A stretch of 64,000 bases of DNA from Chitinophaga ginsengisoli (GTDB lineage: Bacteria > Bacteroidota > Bacteroidia > Chitinophagales > Chitinophagaceae). The position numbers and the translations under genes are program-made. Positions 17,592-26,512 of the stretch are shown here, piece after piece (the first letter of the stretch is position 1; each line of letters opens with the position of its first letter). Below the pieces are notes generated by a model. It was given only the letters and a program-made list of their open reading frames with translations. It did no database searches and was not told the origin of the DNA. The stretch spans positions 620,001 through 684,000 of the forward strand of contig NZ_PYGK01000001.1 of assembly GCF_003014595.1 (NCBI RefSeq), given 5' to 3'.

Positions 17592-17878
17592 GGAATTCCG
17601 GGCAGACTGACTTTTTTTATCTTTGGATGAATATTTTTAGTTGCTTAAATGTCAATTATTTAGGAGAACTTACTACTTTTTTATAAAAGAAATGAAATCA
17701 AGAATTGATATTGTTATATTTTTTTTAATATATTTGCAATGTCGTTAAACATCGCGCCTGCTAAAACGATTTAAAAAAAGTAGTAGGTAATTAACACGAA
17801 TTTTATACATTTGCTGCAGATGATGTAACACAATGATTTGATTTTTGTTAAAAGGATGTAAAAAAAATTGTTACAACA

Positions 17879-17908
17879 TTGATAATAACATATTTCTTTC
17901 TATTTTTG
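17879..17908 (+). promoter_or_regulatory. consensus Bacteroidota promoter
   Basis: TTG at 17879-17881, a 19-base spacer and TATTTTTG at 17901-17908 match the TTG-N19-21-TAnnTTTG consensus exactly. No gene starts within 400 bases downstream, so it may drive a small RNA. Confidence 0.5.
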
Positions 17909-17913
17909 TGATA

Positions 17914-18077
17914 GAAAATTAAAAGTAACCAGAAACACAAACATCTTGAAAGCTTGCCATCAATCGGATGCAATGTGAATCTGGAAACAAAGACATTCTC
18001 GAATTCAACTTTTTTGGGGTTAACAAACAATGGATGAAAGGCCGGCTCTTGATTCTTCTCGGGCTGGCTCTTTTTTT
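17914..18077 (+). ncRNA. possible small RNA
   Basis: The stretch between the promoter above and the T-tailed hairpin at 18041-18077 would give a transcript of about 160 bases. No family recognised. A small frame at 18030 (MDERPAL...) crosses the hairpin into repeat DNA and is unlikely to be a gene. Confidence 0.25.
18041..18077 (+). terminator. terminator-like hairpin
   Basis: GCCGGCTC (18041-18048) pairs with GGGCTGGC (18061-18068) using two G-T pairs, then a run of seven T. Confidence 0.45.
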
Positions 18078-18109
18078 AGCCACATTCAGAACGAATGGGC
18101 ATTTTTTTT

Positions 18110-18158
18110 CCCCGGGGTTGCACCCTGCGCTACAAACAAAGCAACTCCTACGGAGTTG
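18110..18158. repeat. single GC-rich repeat copy
   Basis: The CCCCGGGGTTGCACC hairpin half, the GCTACAAACAAA linker and the CAACTCCTACGGAGTTG hairpin follow in the same order as the unit at 2304-2353. No inverted partner of equal quality follows; a CTCCCCGGTTTTCAAGACC remnant is at 18172. Confidence 0.65.
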
Positions 18159-18349
18159 ATCTACATAGATTCTCCCCGGTTTTCAAGACCCTTTAGCACC
18201 TTTATCTTATCACTGATCTGCCTAAAGCACCGCTTACCTTTAATTTCCCTTAAAACTTTGTACTAATAGGGGTAGTTGCTCTGATTTATTGGCGGCAACA
18301 GCTATATTTGTGCTCCTTAGGATAAAACATTCACAGCCCGACTTAAGAT

Positions 18350-19201
18350 ATGTTCAAGAAAATTTTTGCAAATAATGAGGAGAAGGCAGAGATGTCTTTC
18401 TTTGACCACCTGGAAGACCTGCGTTGGCATATAGTGCGTTCGATCATTGCGCTGATAGTAGTGAGCATTTTCGGATTTGTGTATACCAAAGAAATACTGG
18501 ATGATGTGATCTTTGGCCCAACAAACGCCAATTTCCCTTCATATGTAGCCTTGTGTAAACTGGGTAACCTTGTTGGATTAGGTGATAAATTGTGTATCAA
18601 ACCTGTGCCTATCGTGTTTCAGAACCACATACTGGTAGGGCAGGTGATGTTACAGTTCAAACTGGCGTTTATATTCGGCCTGGTAGTGGCATTCCCTTAT
18701 ATTTTCTGGGAGTTCTGGAGCTTCATTAAACCTGCACTGAAAGAGAAAGAATTGAGAGGTGCCCGGGGTATCATTTTCTGGGTATCATTCCAGTTCTTCC
18801 TGGGTATTGCCTTCAGTTATTTCCTGATGGCGCCTTTTACCATCAACTTCCTGGCAGGATATACTGTTACAGATAAAGCAGTCAACCAGTTTTTCATTGA
18901 CGATTATTTCGGATTGATGACCCAGATCGTATTGGGGATGGGTGTTTTGTTTGAGTTGCCGATTCTGGTTTTCTTCCTGACAAAGATCGGTTTCATCACA
19001 CCTAAATTCCTGCGTACCTACAGGAGGCATGCGATAGTGGTGATACTGGTGCTGGCAGCTGTTATTACGCCTCCGGATGTGATAGATCAGCTGATTGTAT
19101 TTACGCCTTTGTATCTTTTATACGAAATTAGTATTTATATTTCGGGCAGAGCGTTGAAAGGAATGGAGAAGGCAGAGAACGAAGTAGAAGAATGGTCTTA
19201 A
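18350..19201 (+). CDS. tatC: Sec-independent protein translocase TatC
   Basis: A 283-residue inner-membrane receptor for twin-arginine signal peptides. The N-terminal FFDHLEDLRWHIVRS motif and FPYIFWEFWSFIKPALKEKE at the end of the first periplasmic region are diagnostic. Six hydrophobic helices are visible. The first loop is longer than in E. coli, with the stretch FGPTNANFPSYVALCKL and GDKLCIKP. No tatA or tatB is adjacent. A hairpin terminator follows. Confidence 0.95.
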   Translation: MFKKIFANNEEKAEMSFFDHLEDLRWHIVRSIIALIVVSIFGFVYTKEILDDVIFGPTNANFPSYVALCKLGNLVGLGDKLCIKPVPIVFQNHILVGQVMLQFKLAFIFGLVVAFPYIFWEFWSFIKPALKEKELRGARGIIFWVSFQFFLGIAFSYFLMAPFTINFLAGYTVTDKAVNQFFIDDYFGLMTQIVLGMGVLFELPILVFFLTKIGFITPKFLRTYRRHAIVVILVLAAVITPPDVIDQLIVFTPLYLLYEISIYISGRALKGMEKAENEVEEWS

Positions 19202-19223
19202 TCTGACGCGTGTAAATAAGCAT

Positions 19224-19274
19224 AACGCGGAATGTCCCTTGTGATAGATACCACATAGGATATTCCGCGTTTTG
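19224..19274 (+). terminator. tatC terminator
   Basis: Long arms AACGCGGAAT...(19224 onward) and ATTCCGCGTTTT (to 19273) form a stable hairpin ending in T. Confidence 0.65.
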
Positions 19275-19314
19275 GCTTTCTGAACTCTTGCTTCACTTTT
19301 TAAATTTTTGTTTT

Positions 19315-19776
19315 ATGTCATCACAACCTTTATTTAATCTTACGCTGCCGGTAGCCATAGGCTCTGACCATGCGGGGTTTGAATATAAAGAAGAGATTAT
19401 CTCTTACCTCGAAGGAAAGGGGCTGAAAGTAAAAGATGTAGGAGCGCATTCAAGTGATGCGGCAGATTATCCTGATTTTGCGCATCCGGTAGCTACGCTG
19501 GTAGAAAGAGAGCAGGCAGCTTTTGGGATCCTGGTATGTGGTAGCGGTAATGGTGTTGCCATCACGGCAAACAAACACCAGGGCATCCGGGCTGCCATCT
19601 GCTGGGGAGAAGAGTTGTCGCGCCTGGCGCGCGCGCATAACAATGCTAACATACTGTGTATACCAGCGCGTTTTGTAGATGATAGTGTGGCAAAGCAAAT
19701 AGTAGATGTATTCGTAGATACGCCATTTGAAGGTGGCCGTCATGAAAACAGGGTAAGGAAAATAGCCTGTTTATAA
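19315..19776 (+). CDS. rpiB: ribose 5-phosphate isomerase B
   Basis: Predicted 153 residues of the RpiB/LacA family, converting ribose 5-phosphate and ribulose 5-phosphate. Shows VAIGSDHAGFEYK near the N-terminus, the catalytic VCGSGNGVAITANK with Cys75, and the C-terminal HENRVRKI. The ATG at 19315 is preferred over an in-frame TTG nine codons upstream, which lies in the AT-rich leader. Flanked by terminators on both sides, so probably transcribed alone. Confidence 0.94.
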   Translation: MSSQPLFNLTLPVAIGSDHAGFEYKEEIISYLEGKGLKVKDVGAHSSDAADYPDFAHPVATLVEREQAAFGILVCGSGNGVAITANKHQGIRAAICWGEELSRLARAHNNANILCIPARFVDDSVAKQIVDVFVDTPFEGGRHENRVRKIACL

Positions 19777-19803
19777 ACATAACAGGGTCAGCCTTACATA
19801 AAA

Positions 19804-19852
19804 ATAAACGCTGATTGTCGCTATATAGAAAAAGCGATAATCAGCGTTTATT
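19804..19852 (+). terminator. rpiB terminator
   Basis: Nearly perfect 20-base arms (AATAAACGCTGATTGTCGCT and its complement with one mismatch) around an A-rich loop, then T-rich sequence. Confidence 0.75.
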
Positions 19853-19918
19853 ATTTATATGTTATACCCCCGTCTTTTTTTGGTAAATACAATTGCTTTT
19901 GTTAAATTCGTTAAGAGT

Positions 19919-19950
19919 CAGTCAGTTGGATGTTCAGTCAGTTGGATGTT
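19919..19950. repeat. exact tandem 16-mer
   Basis: CAGTCAGTTGGATGTT occurs twice, directly abutting (19919-19934 and 19935-19950). Possible regulator site or slippage product. Confidence 0.7.
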
Positions 19951-20171
19951 TAGTTCGTATTGCATTTTTGCTTATTAATGTGTGTGTTTAAGTATTTGAT
20001 ATACCCAATAAAGTAAGACGAAGAAACCATTTCAGTAATATCAGATCAGATACTTGAAAGTCAAAAAGAAAAAATTCAATCAAAGAAGTAGGAAATAAGA
20101 AAACAATTCAGGAACCGTAAGAGAGAGTCACAGATCGTCCCCCAGTTACACTAACCAAAAAAAGGAAATTT

Positions 20172-20282
20172 ATGGAAGCACCTCTAGCAATCAGGTGGCG
20201 GAGTGCTGGCTTTTCCAAAAAGTCAGAGGCGAGCCATGTTCGAAAGGGATCACAGACACAGTTTAGTTTTTACATTACATAA
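20172..20282 (+). CDS. possible 36-residue small protein
   Basis: ATG at 20172 is preceded by an A/G-rich AAAAAAAGGAAATTT stretch that could act as a ribosome site. The product is basic and starts MEAPLAIRWRSAGFSKKS. The local base composition is richer in GC than the surrounding spacer, which mildly supports coding. No family recognised; it may be chance. Confidence 0.2.
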   Translation: MEAPLAIRWRSAGFSKKSEASHVRKGSQTQFSFYIT

Positions 20283-20513
20283 CAGGTGAACAATGTTGCA
20301 AAGTGTACTATTAGTTTGAGAAAGCAGCCGTCATTATTTATTCCCCAAGTATCATTCGAATGTTCATTTCTGCGTACATGAATTGATATAACTGTTTGTA
20401 CTACTTAATACCCTTACATATGATAATCGACATTTACAACAACAACTGTTTCCCTTAAAGCAGGTTTATCAGCTGAATCAACAATTATTTCAGATGCTTA
20501 AACTATCACCATT

Positions 20514-21014
20514 ATGTCATCCACAGAATTTAATACGTTGCTTCTGGGAAATGCCGATTTCCTCAGGCCGTATGCAGTTACCTTGACAAAAGATTCGGAA
20601 TCAGCGAAAGACCTTTATCAGGAAACGCTGTTCCGGGCGCTGGCCAATCGCGATAAATACCTGGCAGGTACCAATATCAGGGCGTGGCTGTATACAATTA
20701 TGCGCAATATCTTCATCAACAATTACCGGCGTGGTAACAGGCAGTTCCGCTTGCTGGATAATTCAGCAGGAGAATATCTGCTGCATCAGCAACAACCCTG
20801 CATCGGTAACTCTGCGGAAACAAATCTGCGCATCAAAGATGTACATATGGCGGTGTATAACCTCCCCATAATATTTAAACAACCTTTCATGCTTTATTTT
20901 GAAGGGTATAAGTATTATGAAATAGCAGCTATGTTAAATGAGCCTCTGGGAACAGTAAAAAGCCGCATTCATTTTGCCCGTAAAATGCTGAAATCTCGTA
21001 TTGCAAGATATTGA
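20514..21014 (+). CDS. ECF-type RNA polymerase sigma factor
   Basis: A 166-residue sigma-70 family protein of the extracytoplasmic function type. Region 2 (about 15-80: SESAKDLYQETLFRAL and IRAWLYTIMRNIFINNYRR) binds the -10 element and core enzyme. Region 4 (about 110-162: YYEIAAMLNEPLGTVKSRIHFARKML) holds the HTH. No anti-sigma gene follows, so control must come from elsewhere. A long untranslated-looking upstream region precedes it. Confidence 0.92.
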   Translation: MSSTEFNTLLLGNADFLRPYAVTLTKDSESAKDLYQETLFRALANRDKYLAGTNIRAWLYTIMRNIFINNYRRGNRQFRLLDNSAGEYLLHQQQPCIGNSAETNLRIKDVHMAVYNLPIIFKQPFMLYFEGYKYYEIAAMLNEPLGTVKSRIHFARKMLKSRIARY

Positions 21015-21192
21015 CCCCTTCCGGAAACGGGGGAAAGGATATGCACGCGGAAACCACGCGTAGCGGCAGATCTGTGTCCTTTCTCCTTTTTCCTTTTCTC
21101 CCTTTATGCATTCTTTCGTAATTTTATGCCTTCCCTTTTAAATATTCAAACATCATTTCCCGGGTGAAAGACTGGGATCTTTAATAAATCGA

Positions 21193-23541
21193 ATGAAGGC
21201 AAATTATTTAGATGAATTGAATGAACAGCAACGCGTCGCAGCAGAACATATCAATGGACCGCTGATGATCGTGGCTGGCGCCGGCTCTGGTAAAACCAAA
21301 GTGCTGACTACCCGTATCGCACACCTGTTGCGCAACGGGGTGGATGCGTTTAATATCCTGTCGCTTACATTTACGAATAAGGCCGCCCGCGAAATGAAAG
21401 AGCGTGTGGAAAAGATCCTGGGTGGTACCGAAGCCCGTAACCTCTACATCGGTACCTTCCACTCTGTATTTGCACGACTGCTGAGAGCGGAAGCACATCG
21501 TCTCGGTTACCCGAACGACTTTACCATCTACGACTCAGATGATGCCAAAAGCGTGCTTAAAACCATCATAAATGAGCAGAACCTGGACGATAAGCACTAT
21601 AAGCCTGCCCTAGTATATAACCGCATTTCTGCGGCTAAAAACAGCCTTATAGGGCCTGAGGAATATCAGCATGACTATGCTATTCAGCAGGAAGATATGC
21701 GGGCCAACAGACCGCTGAACGGAAAGCTGTACGACATGTATGCCAAACGCTGCTTTAAGAACGGGGCCATGGACTTTGATGACCTCCTGTTCAAAATGTA
21801 CGTGTTGCTGAAAAGCTTCCCGGAAGTACTGCACAAGTACCAGCACAAGTTTAAATATATCATGATCGATGAGTACCAGGATACCAACCCTGCCCAGTAC
21901 GAGATCATCAAGTTGTTGGGTGCTGCCCATGAAAATATCTGTGTGGTGGGAGACGATGCCCAGAGTATCTATTCCTTCCGCGGTGCTACCATCCAGAATA
22001 TCCTCCAGTTCGAAAAGGACTATGAAGATGCGAAGGTGGTAAAACTGGAACAGAACTACCGTAGTACCAAATCCATCCTTAACGTCGCCAACGAGGTGAT
22101 CGCCAATAACAAGGGCCAGATTGAAAAGAACCTCTGGACGGATAATGCCGACGGGGAGAAGATCAAACTGGTGCGTACCATGACGGATAATGAGGAAGGT
22201 AAGTTCGTGGCCGATACCATCGCCGAGCAGAAACTGCGCAACCATTACGCTAACAGGGACTTTGCCATCCTGTACCGTACAAATGCCCAGAGCCGTGCCT
22301 TTGAGGAAAACCTGCGCCGTAAAGCGATACCTTACCGCATCTTCGGAGGCTTGTCCTTCTATCAGCGTAAGGAGATCAAAGACTTCATTGCTTACCTGCG
22401 TATCGTTACCAACCCGCAGGAAGAAGAGAGCCTGAAACGTATCATCAATTACCCGGTGCGTGGTATCGGTAAGACTACCATTGACAAGGTATCTGTGATC
22501 GCCAACGAACAGAATATCACTTTCTGGAACGTACTTGAAAGAGCGAATGAGTTCGGATTTAAATCCGGTACCCTTGAAGCGATCGAGAACTTCGTGATAA
22601 TGATCCGCAGCTTCCAGGCCATGCTGGGCAAACACAATGCTTACGACATTGCCTTACAGGTCGGTAAATCCACCAACATTGTAAAGGAACTGTTCAACGA
22701 TAAAACAACGGAAGGCCTGGCCCGTTACGAGAACATCCAGGAATTGCTGAACTCCATCAAAGAGTTTACCGAAACGCCTACAGAAGATGGCGAGCTGGTA
22801 GAGTCAGAGAAATCCCTGGGTACCTACCTGCAGCAGATCACCTTGCTGACGGATGCGGATAAAGGGAACGATGAGGACAGCGATGTAGTGAAACTGATGA
22901 CCATCCACGCCGCGAAAGGATTGGAGTTCCCCGTGGTATTCTCAGTAGGACTGGAAGAGAACCTCTTCCCAAGCGGTCTGTCCATCAACTCAAGAGAGGA
23001 ACTGGAGGAAGAACGCCGCCTGTTCTATGTGGTGATCACCCGTGCGAAATCACGCCTGTTCCTGACTTACGCCAATAGCCGGTATCGCTTCGGACAGCTG
23101 GTGAACAATGAATCCAGCCGTTTCCTGGAAGAGATGCCTGAAAAATACATTGACCGCAGCTATGCCGGTGGCGGTAATGTGAACCGTAGCCCTATCAACA
23201 ATGGTGGTGGTCTATTCGGCGGTAATGGTAACAACATGTTTGACCGTATGCAGAAGAAGTCGCCAACAGCGCCTCAGCAACCGGCCGGTCCCCGTCCCGC
23301 GGCAAGACCTGTTCCCAATGCGGCTCCGAGCAACCATGTACCTTCTCCTAACTTTACCCCGGATGATCCGGCTATTATGGAGCCAGGCATGGAAGTGGAA
23401 CACCAGAAGTTTGGTTTCGGTACCATTCAGACCCTGGAAGGGCCGATGAACAACCGTATTGCCACGGTAAACTTCCCTAAGGGCGGTGGCGAAAAAAAGA
23501 TCATGCTGAACTACGCCCGCCTGATGATCGTTAAAAAATAA
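21193..23541 (+). CDS. pcrA: ATP-dependent DNA helicase PcrA/UvrD
   Basis: A 782-residue superfamily 1A helicase for nucleotide excision and mismatch repair and for clearing RecA filaments. Walker A AGAGSGKTKVLTTRI, Walker B IMIDEYQDTNPAQYE, GDDAQSIYSFRGA, QNYRST, MTIHAAKGLEFPVVF and LFYVVITRAKSRL are intact. A Gly/Asn/Pro-rich linker (about 660-720) leads to the C-terminal Tudor-like domain (MEVEHQKFGFGTI) that contacts RNA polymerase in relatives. Followed by a terminator and then recX. Confidence 0.96.
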   Translation: MKANYLDELNEQQRVAAEHINGPLMIVAGAGSGKTKVLTTRIAHLLRNGVDAFNILSLTFTNKAAREMKERVEKILGGTEARNLYIGTFHSVFARLLRAEAHRLGYPNDFTIYDSDDAKSVLKTIINEQNLDDKHYKPALVYNRISAAKNSLIGPEEYQHDYAIQQEDMRANRPLNGKLYDMYAKRCFKNGAMDFDDLLFKMYVLLKSFPEVLHKYQHKFKYIMIDEYQDTNPAQYEIIKLLGAAHENICVVGDDAQSIYSFRGATIQNILQFEKDYEDAKVVKLEQNYRSTKSILNVANEVIANNKGQIEKNLWTDNADGEKIKLVRTMTDNEEGKFVADTIAEQKLRNHYANRDFAILYRTNAQSRAFEENLRRKAIPYRIFGGLSFYQRKEIKDFIAYLRIVTNPQEEESLKRIINYPVRGIGKTTIDKVSVIANEQNITFWNVLERANEFGFKSGTLEAIENFVIMIRSFQAMLGKHNAYDIALQVGKSTNIVKELFNDKTTEGLARYENIQELLNSIKEFTETPTEDGELVESEKSLGTYLQQITLLTDADKGNDEDSDVVKLMTIHAAKGLEFPVVFSVGLEENLFPSGLSINSREELEEERRLFYVVITRAKSRLFLTYANSRYRFGQLVNNESSRFLEEMPEKYIDRSYAGGGNVNRSPINNGGGLFGGNGNNMFDRMQKKSPTAPQQPAGPRPAARPVPNAAPSNHVPSPNFTPDDPAIMEPGMEVEHQKFGFGTIQTLEGPMNNRIATVNFPKGGGEKKIMLNYARLMIVKK

Positions 23542-23554
23542 CCGTACTATAACT

Positions 23555-23592
23555 AGCTGCAAGAGAAGGAATACCCGTCTCTTGCAGCTTTT
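23555..23592 (+). terminator. pcrA terminator
   Basis: Twelve-base perfect arms AGCTGCAAGAGA (23555-23566) and complement (23578-23589), then TTTT. Confidence 0.8.
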
Positions 23593-23604
23593 ATTTATAC
23601 CGAT

Positions 23605-24063
23605 ATGACCTCCGCCATACTCAAACTGCGTCATTACTGTGCTTACCAGGAGCGCTGTCACAGCGAGGTAAAATATAAGTGCATTGAGCTGGGACTGCGT
23701 GGCGAGGAGATCGATGCGGCTATTGCTGACCTGATCTCGGAGAACTTCCTGAATGAGGAACGCTTTGCCCGCGCTTTTGCCGGTGGAAAATTCCGTACAA
23801 AGCAGTGGGGGCGGAAGAAGATCAAGATCGAGCTAAAGCAGCGGCAGGTGTCTGACTACTGTATCAGAAAGGGGATGGAGGAGATTGATGGTGACGATTA
23901 TGACAAGACCTTAAACAGTCTGGCAGCTAAGAAATATGCCTCTCTGAAAGGAGAGCAGTACCTCAAAAGGAAGTACAAAACCATGCAATACCTGCTCCAG
24001 AAAGGGTATGAACCCGAGCTGATACAGGACGTCGTTGAACAAATCGCAAAAGAACCCGGATAG
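23605..24063 (+). CDS. recX: RecX family regulatory protein
   Basis: A 152-residue protein with RecX repeats of three helices: KLRHYCAYQERCHSEVKYK at the start, LISENFLNEERFARAFAGGKFRTKQWG in the middle, and a third repeat at the end (YLLQKGYEPELIQDVVEQI). RecX binds RecA and limits its filament. recA is not in the window, but the neighbouring pcrA also counteracts RecA filaments. Confidence 0.9.
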   Translation: MTSAILKLRHYCAYQERCHSEVKYKCIELGLRGEEIDAAIADLISENFLNEERFARAFAGGKFRTKQWGRKKIKIELKQRQVSDYCIRKGMEEIDGDDYDKTLNSLAAKKYASLKGEQYLKRKYKTMQYLLQKGYEPELIQDVVEQIAKEPG

Positions 24064-24134
24064 ATAGCGGATAATTTTCATAGTTTTTAAACGAAGTCAT
24101 CGTAATTTGCAAGAAGGAATTTAACAGAAAAATT

Positions 24135-24929
24135 ATGTCAGATCTGAAGGTAACGCTTATACAGACCAACCTGCACTGGGAAAATATAGAGGACAATCTT
24201 CGCATGTTCGATGAAAAGATCAATGCTATTCAGGAACGGACGGAGATCGTGGTATTGCCGGAAATGTTCAGCACAGGCTTTAGTATGGCCCCTGAAAGAC
24301 TGGCACAAACCATGGATGGCAGTGCTGTACAGTGGATGAAGAAGAAGGCTGCCGAGAAGAATATCATCCTGACCGGAAGCCTGATCATTGAAGAGAATGG
24401 CAATTATTGGAACCGCCTCCTCTGGATGCAACCTAACGGTGTATACGGTACCTACGATAAACGTCATCTGTTCGGCTTTGGTGGAGAACATGAGCATTAC
24501 CAGCCGGGCGACAAACGTCTGATCGCACAGGTAAAAGGCTGGAAGATCTGCCTGACTGTTTGTTATGACCTGCGCTTCCCGGTTTGGTCCAGGAATGCGA
24601 TCTTGCCTGAAACAGGCGAACCTGCTTACGATGTACTGATCAATGTGGCCAACTGGCCAGAGCGGAGAAGTACCCCATGGAAAACGCTGATCCATGCCCG
24701 CGCCATTGAGAATCAATGTTATGCCATTGGTGTGAACAGGGTAGGTAATGACGGCAACAATATTTACCACAGCGGCGATTCCAGCCTGATTGATCCTCTG
24801 GGAGAGATCCTGTACAGGAAATCGCACGATGAGGATATTTTTACTACTACACTAGAACGCTCCCGCCTGGACGAGGTAAGGAAGAATTTTCCTTTCCTGA
24901 AGGATGCAGATAAATTCCAGGTATTTTAA
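24135..24929 (+). CDS. carbon-nitrogen hydrolase, omega-amidase/YafV-like
   Basis: A 264-residue nitrilase superfamily enzyme with the full Glu-Lys-Cys triad: Glu43 (VLPEMFSTGFSM), Lys109 (YDKRHLFGF) and Cys143 (LTVCYDLRFPVWSRN). The pattern matches omega-amidases (NIT2/YafV), which hydrolyse alpha-ketoglutaramate and alpha-ketosuccinamate. Three bases separate it from the VOC gene downstream, so the two are co-transcribed. Confidence 0.9.
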   Translation: MSDLKVTLIQTNLHWENIEDNLRMFDEKINAIQERTEIVVLPEMFSTGFSMAPERLAQTMDGSAVQWMKKKAAEKNIILTGSLIIEENGNYWNRLLWMQPNGVYGTYDKRHLFGFGGEHEHYQPGDKRLIAQVKGWKICLTVCYDLRFPVWSRNAILPETGEPAYDVLINVANWPERRSTPWKTLIHARAIENQCYAIGVNRVGNDGNNIYHSGDSSLIDPLGEILYRKSHDEDIFTTTLERSRLDEVRKNFPFLKDADKFQVF

Positions 24930-24932
24930 TTA

Positions 24933-25316
24933 ATGTTGAACGGTATACATCATATAGCTATCATTTGCGCTGACTATGAACGAAGTAAGCGTTTTTATAC
25001 AGAAGTGCTCGGGCTGAAGATCATCCGTGAAGTATACCGGCTGGAACGCCGGTCATACAAACTGGACCTGGCGCTAAACGGGCACTACGTGATAGAGTTG
25101 TTTTCCTTTCCTGACCCGCCGGCAAGAGTAAGCGGGCCGGAAGCCGTTGGATTGCGGCACCTGGCCTTTTCAGTGAGCAACATTGAACAGGTGGTAGCCC
25201 ATCTTAAAACCCATAATGTAACTCCCGAGCCTATACGCACAGATCCCTACACCGGTAGGCGGTTCACCTTTTTTACCGACCCTGACGGTTTACCTCTGGA
25301 ATTATATCAAGTGTAA
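24933..25316 (+). CDS. VOC family protein, YaeR/GloA2-like
   Basis: A 127-residue vicinal-oxygen-chelate fold protein. HHIAIICADYERSKRFY at the start, VIELFSFPDPPARVSGPEA and HLAFSVSNIE in the middle, and RRFTFFTDPDGLPLELYQV at the end align very well from memory with E. coli YaeR (GloA2). The metal ligands His and Glu are in place. Likely a metal-dependent lyase or isomerase of unknown substrate, in one unit with the omega-amidase. Confidence 0.88.
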   Translation: MLNGIHHIAIICADYERSKRFYTEVLGLKIIREVYRLERRSYKLDLALNGHYVIELFSFPDPPARVSGPEAVGLRHLAFSVSNIEQVVAHLKTHNVTPEPIRTDPYTGRRFTFFTDPDGLPLELYQV

Positions 25317-25384
25317 CGCAGTTCGTAGGACTTGCCGGCTGGTATTGACTATGACTGTTATCATAGATACTAAAAACATTGTCA

Positions 25385-26491
25385 ATGCTTAGGGCTTACA
25401 TTAACACGCGGATTTTCACAGGAGATTTATGGCTGGACGGCTATGCCGTTGTTACGGACCAGGGGCGCATACAGCAGGTATTGCCACAGGCGCAGTTGCC
25501 CGCAGATGCAGCCCTGACCGATCTGAAAGGAGCTATTCTGGCGCCGGCTTTCATTGATCTGCAGATCTATGGTGGCAACGGCAAACTGTTCCCTTTTACT
25601 CCCGATAGTGCTACCTTAAAAGCTACATATGAATACAGCAGCGCCGGTGGCGCCGCTTTTTTTATGCCCACCATTCCTACACACTCCCCTGAAGTCATAC
25701 GGAGTTCTATCGAAGCCGTACGGAAATACTGGGAAGAAGGTGGCAAAGGCGTATTAGGCCTACACCTGGAAGGGCCGTTCATTAATCCCGAGAAAAAAGG
25801 AGCACACCTTACCCAATATATCAAACAACCTACTGCTGCCGATATTGATGAATTGCTCGCGCTTGGGGAAGGTATCATTAAGATGATGACCCTCGCACCT
25901 GAGCGCTGTGATCCGGCCCTGGTAAAGCGATTACAGGCAGCTGGCATAGTAGTTTCCGCCGGACACAGTAACGCGGATTATGCTACCGCCTATCAGTCAT
26001 TTGAGGACGGCATTACGACCACTACACATTTGTTCAATGCCATGTCTCCTTTACAGAGTCGTGCTCCTGGGATGGTCGGCGCTATTTATGACCACCCTGC
26101 CGTACATGCAAGTATCGTGGCAGATGGTATTCATGTGGACTTTAACGCAGTGCGTATCAGTAAAAAGGTGATGGGTGAACGCCTGTTCCTGATCACAGAT
26201 GCCGTAGTAGCCAGCAATGAAGGGGACTATATATACGTTGAAGAGCCAGACCGTTATGTGAACGCCCAGGGCGTACTGGCTGGTTCAAAATTAACGATGC
26301 ATAAGGCGGTAAAGAACTGTATCACCAAAGTAGGCGTCTTACCTGAAGAAGCCCTGCGTATGGCTTCTACCTACCCGGCTATTGTGGCCGGATTGTCTCA
26401 TGAACTGGGTAAGATAGCGCCTGGTTATCTGGATACTATGGTAGTATTGGATACTGATTGGGAGTTGAAACAGTTAATTGGGTTATATTAG
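25385..26491 (+). CDS. nagA: N-acetylglucosamine-6-phosphate deacetylase
   Basis: Predicted 368 residues of the amidohydrolase superfamily; removes acetate from GlcNAc-6-P during amino-sugar use or wall recycling. Recognised by LAPAFIDLQIYGGNG, the metal-site HLEGPF, SAGHSNADY, TTHLFNAMSPL and the catalytic Asp in LITDAV. A TTG two codons upstream was passed over for the ATG at 25385. nagB is not adjacent. In a likely chitin-degrading lineage this may also serve chitin breakdown. Confidence 0.93.
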   Translation: MLRAYINTRIFTGDLWLDGYAVVTDQGRIQQVLPQAQLPADAALTDLKGAILAPAFIDLQIYGGNGKLFPFTPDSATLKATYEYSSAGGAAFFMPTIPTHSPEVIRSSIEAVRKYWEEGGKGVLGLHLEGPFINPEKKGAHLTQYIKQPTAADIDELLALGEGIIKMMTLAPERCDPALVKRLQAAGIVVSAGHSNADYATAYQSFEDGITTTTHLFNAMSPLQSRAPGMVGAIYDHPAVHASIVADGIHVDFNAVRISKKVMGERLFLITDAVVASNEGDYIYVEEPDRYVNAQGVLAGSKLTMHKAVKNCITKVGVLPEEALRMASTYPAIVAGLSHELGKIAPGYLDTMVVLDTDWELKQLIGLY

Positions 26492-26512
26492 CAGTTTCAA
26501 CCTGTAATTTTC

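Larger units (their letters stand above)
17592..18349. other. AT-rich intergenic region before tatC
   Basis: About 750 bases. It contains a consensus promoter (17879-17908), a terminator-like hairpin (18041-18077) and one GC-rich repeat copy (18110-18158). Short frames running into the repeat (FFFPG, LQTKQLL) are translated repeat, not genes. Confidence 0.55.
19853..20513. other. intergenic region upstream of the sigma factor gene
   Basis: About 660 AT-rich bases. It holds a tandem 16-mer at 19919-19950 and a small frame at 20172-20282. Nothing else is recognised. Confidence 0.5.

Noticed and set aside
18039..18160. Small frame MKGRLLILLGLALFLATF resembling a membrane peptide
   Set aside because: It crosses a terminator-like hairpin and continues into translated repeat DNA.
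21610..22635. 341-codon minus-strand frame inside pcrA
   Set aside because: Antisense to a gene with all helicase motifs; arises from codon bias.
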